Assembly (NCBI RefSeq): GCF_004365875.1
Contig: NZ_SODF01000001.1
Span: 372,001 to 436,000, forward strand
DNA: 64,000 nucleotides
Reading direction: 5' to 3'
Source of the DNA: Kribbella kalugense
GTDB taxonomy: Bacteria; Actinomycetota; Actinomycetes; Propionibacteriales; Kribbellaceae
Below, piece by piece: positions 52,233 to 61,341 of the stretch. Position 1 is the stretch's first letter. Every line of letters starts with the position of its first letter. The notes beneath the pieces were generated by a model. That model saw only the letters and a list, made by a program, of their open reading frames with translations, searched no databases and was not told the origin of the DNA. Made by a program: the position numbers and the translations under genes.

Positions 52233-53195
52233 ATGGGTTCGGGGTTGGGGATTTGCGAGCGGTTCTACAACGAGGTCGTCCGGCCGCAGGTGGACGTGCC
52301 CCACAGTGCGGCGTTGTTGGGGCGGGGCTCCGAGGTGCTCGGGTTTGACGACGAGATGTCGACGGATCACAACTGTGAGGCTCGTGCGCTGGTGTTCGTC
52401 CCTGACGGGGTCGAACTGCGGCTCGAGGTGCCGGAGACGTTTGAGGGACGGCAGGCGCTGGTTGAGGTGCACAGCCTCCGCGCGTACTTTCTTGAGCATT
52501 TGGGCTTCGACATCGACGCCGAACTGGCCCCGGGGGACTGGCTCACGTTTCCCGAGTCCATTCTGCGGCAGTTCACCGCCGGCGGCGTGTTCCACGACGA
52601 CCTCGGTCTCGAGGCCGTGCGTGATCGGCTCGCGTACTACCCGGACGACGTCTGGCGGTATCTGATGATCACCGCGTGGTGGCGCGTGCATCCGGAGATG
52701 AACCTGGTCGGGCGGGCCGGGTACGTCGGGGATGAGCTTGGGTCGGCGTTGATCGGGGCGCGGATGGTCGAGGACCTGATGCGGTTGTGTTTCCTGATCG
52801 AGCGGCAGTACGCGCCGTACTCGAAGTGGTTCGGGACCGCCTTCGGCCAGCTGTCCTGCGGTCCGTCGATCGGGCCGTTGTGCCGCGAGGTGCTGCGGGC
52901 GGAGAGCTGGCAGGAACGCGAGGAGGCGCTCTCTCACGCGTACCGGGCGGTGGAGGAGTTGCACAACCGGCTCGCGATCACGTCGCCGGTCGACCTCGAC
53001 GTCGTTCGGCTGGTCGACCGGCCGTTCAAGGTCGTCTGGGGTGACTTCATCGGCGCGCTCACCGCCGACATCCAGGATCCGGAGGTACGACGCCTCTTGG
53101 AGCGCTGGCCGGTCGGTGGGATCGAGCAGGTGCGCAACGTGTTGTGGCGGGTGCCGGACCGTCGTCAGTTGGTTGGGTTGCTCGACTCGCGGTAG
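52233..53195 (+). CDS. DUF4037 domain protein
   Basis: The 320-residue protein has the DUF4037 core: WWRVHPEMNLVGRAGYVGDELGSALIGARMVEDLMRLCF and QYAPYSKWFGTAFGQL near residues 160-215. The N-terminal part (FYNEVVRPQVDVPHSAALLGRGSEVLGFDDEMSTDHN) has the GRGSEVxGxDDxxSxDHx pattern reminiscent of a nucleotidyltransferase fold, suggesting a minimal transferase or pseudo-transferase. No target is known. It is downstream of the pyr operon but has its own gap; the 3' end overlaps the convergent LysR gene by 31 bases. Confidence 0.88.
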   Translation: MGSGLGICERFYNEVVRPQVDVPHSAALLGRGSEVLGFDDEMSTDHNCEARALVFVPDGVELRLEVPETFEGRQALVEVHSLRAYFLEHLGFDIDAELAPGDWLTFPESILRQFTAGGVFHDDLGLEAVRDRLAYYPDDVWRYLMITAWWRVHPEMNLVGRAGYVGDELGSALIGARMVEDLMRLCFLIERQYAPYSKWFGTAFGQLSCGPSIGPLCREVLRAESWQEREEALSHAYRAVEELHNRLAITSPVDLDVVRLVDRPFKVVWGDFIGALTADIQDPEVRRLLERWPVGGIEQVRNVLWRVPDRRQLVGLLDSR

Positions 53196-54028
53196 AGCTT
53201 GGTCAGCAAACCGACAGCCGCCTGGGTGGCTGGGTGGGGGTCCTCGCGGTGCCAGATCAGATGTACGTCGACCGGCGGTGCGTCACGCAGCGGGCGGTAG
53301 ACGACACCGTCGCGGCGGTACTGCGTTGTTGTCGCCTGCGGGGTGATGCCGACGCAGCGGCCCGACGAGATCGCGGCCAGCCAGTCGTCGACGTCCTGGG
53401 TGTACTCGATCGCGGGGCGCGCGTCCTCCGGCCAGAGGTCGGCCGTCGTGCTGCCGGTGCGCCGATCGATGATGAGCGTCCGTTGGCGAACCTGATCCAG
53501 TGTGATGGCCCGTTTGCGCGTCAGCGGGTCGTCGGCCGGCAAGGCGCAGTACCGCTGCTCCTGGGTGAGCAAGAGGTGGGCGAACCGTCGGAGGTCCAGG
53601 TGACTGCGTACGACCGCGAGGTCACACAGGCCCTCAGCGAGGCCGCCGGTCGTTGTGTTGGTGCGGATCAGCTGGAGCTCGATGCCGGGGTGCTCGGCCG
53701 CCCACCGGCGTTGGAACTCGCGCGTGTGACTGCCGAACGCCGACCATGCGTGCCCGACGCGAAGCCGGGTGTGACCGCTCGTCGCCTCGCTGACCAGTTC
53801 GTCGAGTTCGGCCAGGATGTGTCGTGCTCGGGCTAGTACCCGGACGCCGGCGGCGGTCGGGGTGAGTGAACGGCTGGTCCGGTGCAGCAGGCGGACGCCG
53901 AGTTCGCGTTCCAGTGCGAGGAGATTGCGGGAGACCGCGGCCTGGGAGATGCCGAGCTCGATTGCGGCATCGGTGAACGTCCCGGAGTCCACGATCTCCA
54001 CGAGGCATCGCAGCTGCCGGATATCCAT
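53165..54028 (-). CDS. LysR-family transcriptional regulator
   Basis: The ATG at 54028 gives 287 residues starting MDIRQLRCLVEIVDSGTFTD, the canonical LysR helix-turn-helix (ELGISQAAVSRNLLALERELGVRLLHR). The effector domain (RLRVGHAWSAFGSHTREFQRRW ... DVHLIWHREDPHPATQAAVGLL) is complete. The frame stays open far upstream, but those residues are non-native. It is divergent from the EamA exporter, the typical LysR target layout. Confidence 0.94.
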   Translation of the reverse strand: MDIRQLRCLVEIVDSGTFTDAAIELGISQAAVSRNLLALERELGVRLLHRTSRSLTPTAAGVRVLARARHILAELDELVSEATSGHTRLRVGHAWSAFGSHTREFQRRWAAEHPGIELQLIRTNTTTGGLAEGLCDLAVVRSHLDLRRFAHLLLTQEQRYCALPADDPLTRKRAITLDQVRQRTLIIDRRTGSTTADLWPEDARPAIEYTQDVDDWLAAISSGRCVGITPQATTTQYRRDGVVYRPLRDAPPVDVHLIWHREDPHPATQAAVGLLTKLYRESSNPTN

Positions 54029-54067
54029 GACTCCAGCGTATAGATCAGCGACGGCCTGCATTTTGCG

Positions 54068-55084
54068 GTGGGCGTCGCCGGACCGACTCTCGTGACTGTG
54101 AGGCGAGAACGGTTGGTCGGTGTGGTGATGATGCTCGGGAGCGGGCTCTCGACGCAGGTTGGTGCGTCCGTGGCGGCGCTCGCGTTCCCGGTGATCGGTC
54201 CGGCGGGCGTGGTGGCGATCCGGCAGTGGGTCGCGGCGATCGTGCTGCTCGCGGTCGGCAGGCCGCGGCTCCGGACGATCACGCGCCGGCAATGGCGGCC
54301 GGTGGTGGGACTGGCGGCGGTGTTCGCGGTGATGAACCTGTCGTTGTACACGGCAATCGATCGGGTCGGGCTCGGACTTGCGGTGACGCTGGAGTTCCTC
54401 GGCCCGCTGGCCGTTGCCCTGCTGGGATCGCGGCGAGTGCTCGATCTGCTGTGCGGGTTGGCGGTGGCGCCGGCGGTGGTGCTGTTGACCCGTCCGCAGG
54501 CGACAACGGACTACCTGGGCGTCGGGCTCGGCTTGGTCGCGGCGATGTGCTGGGCGTTCTACATCCTGCTCAACCGGAAGGTCGGTCGAGAGTTGCCGGG
54601 CGTCACCGGTTCGGCCGCCGCAGCCGGGCTGTCCGGACTCGCCTACGTGCCGGTGGGAGTAGTCGTTCTGCTGCATCATCCCGCGACGCTCGCCACGGCG
54701 TCGTACGCGTTGGTGGCCGGGGTGCTGTCGTCGGCGGTGCCGTTCCTCGTTGATCTGTTGACGTTGCGGCGGGTGCCGGCGCAGTTCTTCGGGGTGTTCA
54801 TGAGCGTGAACCCGGTACTCGCGGCAGTCGTCGGACTGGTGGTTCTGCAGCAGGACCTGGCGATCGTCGACTGGGTGGCGATCCTGGTGATCGTGTCGGC
54901 GAACGCGGTCGCGATCTCCTTCGGCGGCCGGGGCGACGTGGCACAACGCGACGCGGGACATCACAGCCCGGTTCCAGTCGAGCGGTGCGATGTTCTTCAC
55001 GGCGTGCCGGAGCTTGCGGTGACCCCGGCGTTCGGAAAGGTGTCGGCGGACGGGGAGCCACGGTCTTCCCGCACGACTCAGTAA
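54068..55084 (+). CDS. EamA-family transporter (RhtA-like)
   Basis: GTG at 54068 gives 338 residues; GTG codons at 54092 and 54098 are alternatives nearer the first helix. About ten membrane helices form two EamA repeats (VGVVMMLGSGLSTQVGASVAALAFPVIG, LLTLRRVPAQFFGVFMSVNPVLAAVVGLVVL). The pattern resembles threonine/homoserine exporters. The last 45 residues (RGDVAQRDAGHHSPVPVERC ...) are hydrophilic and unusual for the family, perhaps read-through into former intergenic sequence. Probably regulated by the divergent LysR protein. Confidence 0.88.
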   Translation: MGVAGPTLVTVRRERLVGVVMMLGSGLSTQVGASVAALAFPVIGPAGVVAIRQWVAAIVLLAVGRPRLRTITRRQWRPVVGLAAVFAVMNLSLYTAIDRVGLGLAVTLEFLGPLAVALLGSRRVLDLLCGLAVAPAVVLLTRPQATTDYLGVGLGLVAAMCWAFYILLNRKVGRELPGVTGSAAAAGLSGLAYVPVGVVVLLHHPATLATASYALVAGVLSSAVPFLVDLLTLRRVPAQFFGVFMSVNPVLAAVVGLVVLQQDLAIVDWVAILVIVSANAVAISFGGRGDVAQRDAGHHSPVPVERCDVLHGVPELAVTPAFGKVSADGEPRSSRTTQ

Positions 55085-55092
55085 GGAACACG

Positions 55093-55470
55093 ATGCGGAA
55101 GCTGGCAGCCCTCGCGGCGGTTGTGACGATGAGTGTTGGCACCCTGACGGCATGCTCGGGTGGCAACTACTGCGACAACCTCAAGGGCTACGTCGACTCG
55201 GCGAAGGATCTCGACATCAAGAACTCCGATGCCGTCGGCAAGATGCTCGACCAGGCCAAGAAGGTGTCGAAGTCGGCGCCGGACGACCTGAAGGACGACT
55301 GGAAGGTCGTCATCGACTACGCCGAGAAGGCGCAGGACGCGAAGGGCGACACGAACAAGCTGCTCGAGCTGGCCAAGTCCGACGGCGACAAGATCACCCC
55401 CGCCATGCAGGCGATCACCAAGCAGGCCAAGGACAGCTGCAAGATCGACCTCCCGGGCGCCGGCAACTGA
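55093..55470 (+). CDS. Small lipoprotein, first of a tandem paralogous pair
   Basis: AAGGA precedes the ATG at 55093; 125 residues. The signal peptide MRKLAALAAVVTMSVGTLTAC ends in a lipobox (LTAC), so the protein is lipid-anchored. The mature part is short, charged and helical (NLKGYVDSAKDLDIKNSDAV, DDLKDDWKVVIDYAEKAQDA) and ends QAKDSCKIDLPGAGN. The same ending and DDLKDDW-type core recur in the next gene. One cysteine pair (YCDN and DSCK) may be a disulfide. The family is not one I can name. Confidence 0.85.
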   Translation: MRKLAALAAVVTMSVGTLTACSGGNYCDNLKGYVDSAKDLDIKNSDAVGKMLDQAKKVSKSAPDDLKDDWKVVIDYAEKAQDAKGDTNKLLELAKSDGDKITPAMQAITKQAKDSCKIDLPGAGN

Positions 55471-55480
55471 CGCCCGCGGT

Positions 55481-55516
55481 GCCGGCAGGGCGGCGTCGCA
55501 TCGCCGTCCCGCCGGC
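55481..55516 (+). terminator. Hairpin terminator after the first lipoprotein gene
   Basis: GCCGGCAGGGCGGCG (55481-55495) pairs with CGCCGTCCCGCCGGC (55502-55516): 15 positions with one A-C mismatch and one G-U pair, 10 bases after the stop. Confidence 0.65.
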
Positions 55517-55635
55517 GCCACGGCGGTAACACCCGAGCGGCAGAGCACGACAGCGGAACGTATTCCTTTCGGATGGTTTGGTGACTCCCGGTAGCGTCAG
55601 TGGCACACGACCTCCCGACCCCCGAGGATGAAGCC

Positions 55636-56010
55636 GTGAAACGTACTCTCGCCATCATCGCCACCGTGACCGCCACCGCCGGTGCGCTGACCGCCTGCAC
55701 CGACGCGCAGGCGTACTGCGTGGACCTCGGCAAGTACGCCGCCAAGGCCGTCAACGTCGATCCGCAGAAGCCGGTCGACTACGTCAAGATCCTGGACGAC
55801 GCGAAGAAGCTCCAGGAGTCCGCGCCCAAGGACGTGAAGGACGACTGGGGAGTCGTCGTGACGTTCGCCGAGCAGGCCAAGAAGGCCGGTTCGGACCGGG
55901 TCGAGCTGGCCAAGCTGAGCAAGCAGACCGGCACCGTCATGACGGCGTACAAGAACATCAGCAGCCAGGCCAAGGACAGCTGCAAGGTCGACCTGCCGGC
56001 ATTGAACTGA
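55636..56010 (+). CDS. Small lipoprotein, second of a tandem paralogous pair
   Basis: GTG at 55636 behind GAGGA gives 124 residues. The signal MKRTLAIIATVTATAGALTAC again ends in a lipobox. The mature part aligns with its neighbour: AYCVDLGKYAAKAVNVDPQKP, KDVKDDWGVVVTFAEQAKKA and the end QAKDSCKVDLPALN. The pair arose by tandem duplication and has diverged to roughly one third identity by eye. Each gene has its own start region, with a terminator between, so they are separately expressed. Confidence 0.85.
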   Translation: MKRTLAIIATVTATAGALTACTDAQAYCVDLGKYAAKAVNVDPQKPVDYVKILDDAKKLQESAPKDVKDDWGVVVTFAEQAKKAGSDRVELAKLSKQTGTVMTAYKNISSQAKDSCKVDLPALN

Positions 56011-56127
56011 TCACCTGATCGTTCCAATCCACGCGCCGTCCGGCGACTCTGCTCAACCACCACCGGACCTCGGGCTGCACCCGTGTTAGGTTCCCTTGCG
56101 AAGCCATACAACGGGACAGGTGAAACG

Positions 56128-56442
56128 GTGCCACTTCCTTCTTTGACCCCGGAGCAGCGTGCGGCGGCTCTGGACAAGGCCGCGGCTGCGCGGCGTGAAC
56201 GAGCCGAGATCAAGAACCGGATCCGGCACTCGGGAGCGTCTCCGACGGAGGTGCTCCACGAGGGGCAGACCAACGAGGTCATCGGCAAGATGCGGGTCAG
56301 CCAGTTGCTGCAGTGCATCCCAGGCGTCGGCAAGGTCCGTGCCCAGCAGATCATGCAGCGGGCCGGGATCTCGGACACGCGGCGGGTCCGCGGCCTCGGT
56401 TCGAACCAGATCGCCGCGCTCGAGCGCGAATTCGCCGGGTGA
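56128..56442 (+). CDS. mihF: Integration host factor, actinobacterial type (mIHF)
   Basis: From the GTG at 56128 the product is 104 residues: [35 protein letters not shown], a long positively charged helix, then [51 protein letters not shown], a helix-hairpin-helix DNA-binding fold. mIHF is a nucleoid protein unrelated to proteobacterial IHF; it bends DNA and is needed for development in Streptomyces. It heads the mihF-gmk-rpoZ-coaBC set. Confidence 0.96.
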   Translation: MPLPSLTPEQRAAALDKAAAARRERAEIKNRIRHSGASPTEVLHEGQTNEVIGKMRVSQLLQCIPGVGKVRAQQIMQRAGISDTRRVRGLGSNQIAALEREFAG

Positions 56443-56486
56443 GCCGAACCGAAACCCTGCCCGGCTCGTTGGACACTGGTGTGACG

Positions 56487-57110
56487 ATGACCACGCACTC
56501 GCAGAACGTTTCGAACGAGCCGGGTCCGGGCGATCACGGCCCGGCGCGGCTGACCGTGCTGGCCGGACCGACCGCGGTCGGGAAGGGGACGGTGGCGGCG
56601 GAGATCCGCGAGCGGTTCCCGGACATCTGGATCTCGGTCTCGGCGACCACCCGCAAGCCGCGGCCGAACGAGGTGCACGGTGTGCACTACCTGTTCGTCT
56701 CCGACGCCGAGTTCGACCGGATGATCGCTGACGGTGAGCTGCTCGAGTGGGCGGTCGTGCACAAGGCGGCCCGCTACGGCACCCCGAAGCAGCCGGTGCT
56801 CGACAAACTGGCCGCAGGTCGGCCGGCTCTGCTGGAGATCGACCTGCAGGGCGCCCGTCAGGTCCGCGAGACGATGCCGGAGGCACAGTTCGTGTTCCTG
56901 GCCCCGCCGACCTGGGACGAGCTGGTACGCCGGCTGGTCGGCCGCGGCACCGAGACCCAGGAGGAGCGCGAGCGCCGCCTGGAGACCGCCGTACTGGAAC
57001 TGGCGGCCGAGAAGGAGTTCGACGTGACGATCGTGAACGCGTCGGTTCGGGAAGCCGCTGATCAGTTGGTAAAGTTGATTCGATCACCCTCCATCTCTGG
57101 AAAGAGCTGA
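56487..57110 (+). CDS. gmk: Guanylate kinase
   Basis: The ATG at 56487 gives 207 residues; the GTG at 56439, overlapping the mihF stop (GTGA), would add 16 and cannot be excluded. The P-loop GPTAVGKGT is at about 28-36, and the GMP-binding set is [79 protein letters not shown] is the Walker B stretch. It converts GMP to GDP. It sits directly before rpoZ as in most actinobacteria. Confidence 0.96.
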   Translation: MTTHSQNVSNEPGPGDHGPARLTVLAGPTAVGKGTVAAEIRERFPDIWISVSATTRKPRPNEVHGVHYLFVSDAEFDRMIADGELLEWAVVHKAARYGTPKQPVLDKLAAGRPALLEIDLQGARQVRETMPEAQFVFLAPPTWDELVRRLVGRGTETQEERERRLETAVLELAAEKEFDVTIVNASVREAADQLVKLIRSPSISGKS

Positions 57111-57112
57111 CC

Positions 57113-57418
57113 TTGTCTGGCAACCAGCCCGTCGCCATCGGCATCACCTCGCCGCCGATCGACGACCTGCTCACCCGCACCGACTCCAAGTACAAGCTCG
57201 TGCTCTACTCGGCCAAGCGGGCGCGGCAGATCAACGCCTACTACTCGCAGCTCGGCGAGGGCCTGCTGGAGTACGTCGGACCGCTGGTCGAGACGCACGT
57301 CCAGGAGAAGCCGCTGTCGATCGCTATGCGCGAGATCAACGAGGGCGTGCTGACCTGCACCGACATCGACCCCGAGGCCGAGGCGGAAGCCGCCGCTGCC
57401 GCGGAGAAGTCCGAGTAG
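57113..57418 (+). CDS. rpoZ: RNA polymerase omega subunit
   Basis: A TTG start two bases after the gmk stop gives 101 residues. [41 protein letters not shown] is the conserved omega core that clamps the beta' subunit, and [14 protein letters not shown] follows. The acidic tail ([16 protein letters not shown]) is typical of actinobacteria. It aids RNA polymerase assembly. Confidence 0.96.
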   Translation: MSGNQPVAIGITSPPIDDLLTRTDSKYKLVLYSAKRARQINAYYSQLGEGLLEYVGPLVETHVQEKPLSIAMREINEGVLTCTDIDPEAEAEAAAAAEKSE

Positions 57419-57446
57419 CTGACTCAACCGGGAACGGAGTCGCGTG

Positions 57447-58745
57447 ATGTCCGCAACCGGTGAGATCGAGACCCCTGGGACCTCAGCGGCCCCGGGGGGT
57501 TCTGGCACGCCCAAACACCGACCGAACGTCGTGCTCGGAGTCGGCGGCGGTATCGCGGCGTACAAGGTCTGTGACCTGCTGCGACGGCTGACCGAGTCGG
57601 GCCACAGCGTGCGGGTGGTGCCGACAGCGGCCGCGCTGGAGTTCGTCGGTGCGGCGACCTGGGCGGCGCTGTCCGGGCAGCCGGTGACCGCCGACCCGTT
57701 CGATCACGTCGAAGAAGTCCCGCACGTCCGGATCGGCAAGGCGGCGGAGCTGGTCGTCGTCGCGCCCGCGACTGCGAACCTGATCGCCAAGGCCGCCCAC
57801 GGGCTGGCCGACGACCTGCTGACGAACACCCTGCTGACCGCGCGCTGCCCGATCCTGTTCGCGGCCGCGATGCACACCGAGATGTGGGAGCACCCGGCCA
57901 CTCAGGCGAACGTCGCGACGCTGCGTTCCCGCGGGATCACGGTCCTCGAGCCCGCGGTCGGCCGGCTGACCGGCGCCGACACCGGTCGCGGCCGGTTGCC
58001 GGAGCCGTCGGAGATCTTCGCAATCAGCCAGTTGATGCTCGCCGACGAAGCGGCCCGCGCGGCCGGTCAATCGGTTGCCGACCTCACCGGCAAGCACGTG
58101 CTCGTCAGTGCGGGCGGCACCCGTGAGCACCTCGATCCGGTCCGGTACCTCGGCAACTCGTCATCGGGCAAGCAGGGCTACGCACTGGCCCGGATCGCCG
58201 CCGCCCGCGGTGCCAAGGTCACACTGGTCGCGGCCAATTCCGAGCTGCCCGACCCGGCCGGCGTCCAGGTGGTGCCGGTCGTCTCGGCCCGCGACCTGTA
58301 CGACGAGATCACCGGGCGCGCCGGTGACGCCGACGCGATCGTGATGGCGGCGGCGCCCGCGGACTTCCGGCCGGTCGAATTCGTGGAGCACAAGATCAAG
58401 AAGACCGCGGACGGCGCCGTACCGGCGGTCAACCTGGTTCAGAATCCCGACATCCTGCAGACGATCTCGCATGATCGGTCCCGGGCCGGTCAGGTGATCG
58501 TCGGCTTCGCCGCGGAGACCGGCGACGCCGAGCACACCGTCCTCGACCTCGGCCGCGCCAAGCTCGAGCGCAAGGGCTGCGACCTCCTCGTCGTCAACGA
58601 CGTCTCCGGCGGCAAGGTCTTCGGCAGCGACCTCAACGAGGCCGTCATCCTGGACCGCGCCGGCAGCGCGCTCCACGTCCCATCGGGCAGCAAGGACGCG
58701 CTGGCCGGCGTCATCTGGAACCTAGTCGCCACTCACTGGCGCTAA
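57447..58745 (+). CDS. coaBC: Bifunctional phosphopantothenoylcysteine decarboxylase/synthetase
   Basis: The ATG at 57447 (GTG at 57444 is also possible) gives 432 residues. The flavin-dependent CoaC half has VVLGVGGGIAAYKVCDLLRRL, VVVAPATANLIAKAAHGLADDLL and AAAMHTEMWEHP. The CoaB half begins near residue 215 with VLVSAGGTREHLDPVRYLGN, and includes AAPADFRPVEFVEHKIKK and NLVQNPDIL. Together they make 4'-phosphopantetheine for coenzyme A. It follows rpoZ by 28 bases. Its 3' end overlaps the convergent GNAT gene by 24 bases. Confidence 0.97.
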   Translation: MSATGEIETPGTSAAPGGSGTPKHRPNVVLGVGGGIAAYKVCDLLRRLTESGHSVRVVPTAAALEFVGAATWAALSGQPVTADPFDHVEEVPHVRIGKAAELVVVAPATANLIAKAAHGLADDLLTNTLLTARCPILFAAAMHTEMWEHPATQANVATLRSRGITVLEPAVGRLTGADTGRGRLPEPSEIFAISQLMLADEAARAAGQSVADLTGKHVLVSAGGTREHLDPVRYLGNSSSGKQGYALARIAAARGAKVTLVAANSELPDPAGVQVVPVVSARDLYDEITGRAGDADAIVMAAAPADFRPVEFVEHKIKKTADGAVPAVNLVQNPDILQTISHDRSRAGQVIVGFAAETGDAEHTVLDLGRAKLERKGCDLLVVNDVSGGKVFGSDLNEAVILDRAGSALHVPSGSKDALAGVIWNLVATHWR

Positions 58746-59636
58746 GCCAGTCAGCGGCAGCGGCGCGCGCATGCTGAGGCTCACGATGCCGTAGGTGAAG
58801 CCGAGGTGTTCGTTCAGGCGGCGCATCGAGTCGTTGCCGCGCTGCGTCCAGGTGTAGATCTCGGTGATTCCGTGCTCGGCGGCCCACGCCATGCTGGTGC
58901 GTTTGAGGGTCGACGCGACCGATTTGCCTCGCCACTCCCGGCGTACGGCGGTGTAGGCGACCTCCGCACGTTCCGGGCGATCGGAGTCGAGCATCAATCC
59001 AGCCACGCCGATCACCTCGTCACCGGCGACGGCCACGAACATCGCGGCTGGGTCGTTGATCCACTCCTTCTCCCAGTCGTCTTCGGAGACCTTCAGCGCG
59101 ACCGGGTGATCCATGTCCGGGAGGGTCGGCAGCGCGACCTGGTGATAGGCCGCCGCCCACAGCTCCGGGCGTTCGGCAACCGACACGATCTCGTAATCCG
59201 TCGGTGCCGGAGGCCGTGGCTCGTCGCCGATCTGCCGTACTTGTTCGACCTCCCGATTCCTTTCCACGAAGCCGAACCGCTCGGCGAAGAGCCGGGACTC
59301 GTCGTCGTCGACGCTGCATCCTGCCATGTCGTAGCCCTGGGCAACGGCATGCTCGGCGAGCACCCGGAGTACCTCGGTCCCGACGCCGCGCCGCCGGAAG
59401 TCCGGGTGCACCCGCGGGATCAGGCCCGCCCGCTCGCCGTCGCCCGAGCGATCCGTCAGTCCACTGCCGACGACCTCGCCGTCGAGCTCCGCGAGCACCA
59501 TCAGCCGGCCGGGGCGGTCGAGGTCGCGGAGTTCGGCGACGGTCGGGCAGCGCTCGTACGGCAGTACGGCGATCCGCACCGCGCGCCAGGCCTCGTAGTC
59601 GGCGTCGGTGACAGCCGTCCGGATAGTCGTGGTCAT
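58722..59636 (-). CDS. Double-GNAT-domain acetyltransferase
   Basis: The ATG at 59636 (TTTIRTAVTDADYEAW) gives 304 residues. The N-terminal domain has the acetyl-CoA site LIPRVHPDFRRRGVGTEVLRVLAEHA (about residues 75-100), and the C-terminal domain has VAYTAVRREWRGKSVASTLKRTSMAWA (about 220-245), where the canonical Q/R-x-x-G-x-A turn is weaker, so the second half may only bind substrate. Tandem GNATs include mycothiol synthase MshD and aminoglycoside-type enzymes; nothing here points to MshD specifically. Substrate unknown. Confidence 0.88.
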   Translation of the reverse strand: MTTTIRTAVTDADYEAWRAVRIAVLPYERCPTVAELRDLDRPGRLMVLAELDGEVVGSGLTDRSGDGERAGLIPRVHPDFRRRGVGTEVLRVLAEHAVAQGYDMAGCSVDDDESRLFAERFGFVERNREVEQVRQIGDEPRPPAPTDYEIVSVAERPELWAAAYHQVALPTLPDMDHPVALKVSEDDWEKEWINDPAAMFVAVAGDEVIGVAGLMLDSDRPERAEVAYTAVRREWRGKSVASTLKRTSMAWAAEHGITEIYTWTQRGNDSMRRLNEHLGFTYGIVSLSMRAPLPLTGLAPVSGD

Positions 59637-59702
59637 GTCCCTCAGCCTGCCGCAACCCGCGCCGAACCGCCCAACCATTTCCTCGCCCGGCGCGACACCT
59701 GG

Positions 59703-60077
59703 TCAGCCCCGCGCGGCAACCTCGCGGATCAGGGCGTCGGTTTCGGCGTCGGGCATGAGCTCCCGCACCTCTTGCGCGCAGCGGCAGGCGACGGCGATCT
59801 TGGCAGCCCACGCCAGCGCCTCCTCGCGGGTGGCCACGTCGATGACCGAGAATCCGCCGATGACCTCCTTGGTCTCCGGGTAAGGCCCGTCGGTGACCAA
59901 CCCGTCGGTGCCTACGACGCTCGCCCGCTGCCTCTCGAGGCCGCCGCCGTACACCCACACGCCGGCGTAGACGGCCTCCCGGACCACCTCTTTCGAGGCC
60001 TTGCCCACGTCGGGCCAGTCCTCGGCGGGGATGTGGTCCATCGAGCCGTCGTTGAACGAGATCAAGTACTCCGGCAT
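59703..60077 (-). CDS. YCII-related domain protein
   Basis: AAAGGAG precedes the ATG at 60077, giving 124 residues. EYLISFNDG at the start, VYGGGLERQRASVVGTDGLVTDGPYPETKEVIGGFSVIDVATREEALAWAAK in the centre and the closing helix match the YCII/DGPF family. Relatives in actinobacteria are often found with ECF sigma factors or are chlorite-dismutase-fold proteins without known function. It lies alone between a GNAT and a winged-helix gene on opposite strands. Confidence 0.9.
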   Translation of the reverse strand: MPEYLISFNDGSMDHIPAEDWPDVGKASKEVVREAVYAGVWVYGGGLERQRASVVGTDGLVTDGPYPETKEVIGGFSVIDVATREEALAWAAKIAVACRCAQEVRELMPDAETDALIREVAARG

Positions 60078-60215
60078 CCCATGACTCCTTTGTTCCGGCG
60101 GCCGCTCCGACCGCCCCTTGCCTGTGCAACGAACGACTCGTCCCGGATCCGACAGGCCAGAAGAAATTCTCAACGGGCCGATGGACAGAGGCCAGGAGTT
60201 GTCCGCTTTGGTACA

Positions 60216-60229
60216 TAGGGTCGTCGGAA
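60216..60229 (+). promoter_or_regulatory. Predicted -10 element for leaderless winged-helix gene
   Basis: TAGGGT at 60216-60221 is 7 bases before the ATG at 60229 and supports this start over the ATG at 60181. Confidence 0.42.
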
Positions 60230-61341
60230 TGGAGATCATCTGGGAGGCCGTGGTGGCGCGGCGGATGCGGCGTCACGGTCTGACCGAACCGTTCGACGCG
60301 CCGGTTGACGCCGTACGGGCGATGTGTGGGACGCACGCGCAGATCGCGGCCGCGGGGGAGGCCTCGGTGGCGCTCCGGGTTGCTGGGGCGACGCGGGCGA
60401 GCGTGCAGCAGGACGAGGGGCTGGTGAAGACCTTCGGGCCTCGCGGGACCGTGCACCTGTTGCCGCTCGAGGACCTGCCGATGTGGACCGGCGCGTTGTC
60501 GGCGCTGCCGTCCGTCGGCAGTCAGCCGGACCCGATCCGAATGAGCGCGGACGAGATCGACCAGGTGATCGTCGCGATCGGCGAGGCGCTGGCGGAGGAC
60601 GACCTGACCGTCGACGAGCTGACCGAAGAGGTGGTACGGCGTACCGGCGCGTGGGCCCGGGAACCGACGATCCCGGCCTTCCAGGGCGCGTGGGCCCGGT
60701 GGCGGCAAGCGACCTCCCTCGCCGCGCACGCGGGCGTGCTCTGTCACGGACCGATGCGCGGTCGGCTCGTGACGTACGCGAACCCGCATCGCCTCCGCCC
60801 GTTCGACCCGATGCTGGCGGACAAGGCGCTGACCGAGCTCCTGCATCGGTACCTGTACTCCTACGGTCCCGCGACGCCGCAGCAGTTCGCCCGCTGGCTG
60901 AAGACCACGCCGACCACGGTCAAGCCGTACTTCGACGACCTTCCGCAGGGCGAGCTGGCAGACCAAACCGTTTGGTACGCCCCCGGCGACGGCGACTTCC
61001 CCGACGAGCGGGTGGACGGTGTGCGGTTGCTGCCGTACTTCGATGCGTACGGCGTCGGCAGCTTCCCGCGAGAACTGCTCTTCCCTGGCAAGGCGTTCGC
61101 CCGGGCGACGGCCCGCGGTCAGGCCGGCAACTACCCGCTGCTCCTCGTCGACGGCATCGTCGCGGGTGTCTGGCATCAGAAGAAGTCCGGCCGGACACTG
61201 CACGTCACCGTCGAAGCCCTCACCCCGCTGAACCGTCGCCGCCGCAAGCAACTGGACGCCGAGGTGGACCGTCTGGCTGCGATCCTTGGTGGTGTCCCGT
61301 CGCTCACACTCGGCGACGTAGCGGTCGGCCCACACGCGTGA
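60229..61341 (+). CDS. Winged-helix DNA-binding domain protein (AlkZ/YcaQ-like superfamily)
   Basis: The ATG at 60229 gives 370 residues. The repeated winged-helix architecture of the HTH_42/AlkZ group is seen in IWEAVVARRMRRHGLTEPFD ... VRAMCGTHAQIAAAGEASVALRV, FGPRGTVHLLPLEDLPMW and LTVDELTEEVVRRTG. The C-terminal half (RLLPYFDAYGVGSFPRELLFPGKAFARATARG ... PLLLVDGIVAGVWHQKKSGRTLHVTVEAL) is typical. AlkZ members unhook interstrand crosslinks, but many relatives have no tested activity; the Q-x-D/Q catalytic motif cannot be placed with certainty here. Confidence 0.85.
   Translation: MEIIWEAVVARRMRRHGLTEPFDAPVDAVRAMCGTHAQIAAAGEASVALRVAGATRASVQQDEGLVKTFGPRGTVHLLPLEDLPMWTGALSALPSVGSQPDPIRMSADEIDQVIVAIGEALAEDDLTVDELTEEVVRRTGAWAREPTIPAFQGAWARWRQATSLAAHAGVLCHGPMRGRLVTYANPHRLRPFDPMLADKALTELLHRYLYSYGPATPQQFARWLKTTPTTVKPYFDDLPQGELADQTVWYAPGDGDFPDERVDGVRLLPYFDAYGVGSFPRELLFPGKAFARATARGQAGNYPLLLVDGIVAGVWHQKKSGRTLHVTVEALTPLNRRRRKQLDAEVDRLAAILGGVPSLTLGDVAVGPHA

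Noticed and set aside
53165..55153. 662-codon frame including the LysR gene
   Set aside because: Only the last 287 codons from 54028 look like protein; the upstream part is antisense to the EamA gene and reads as His/Arg/Pro-rich noise.
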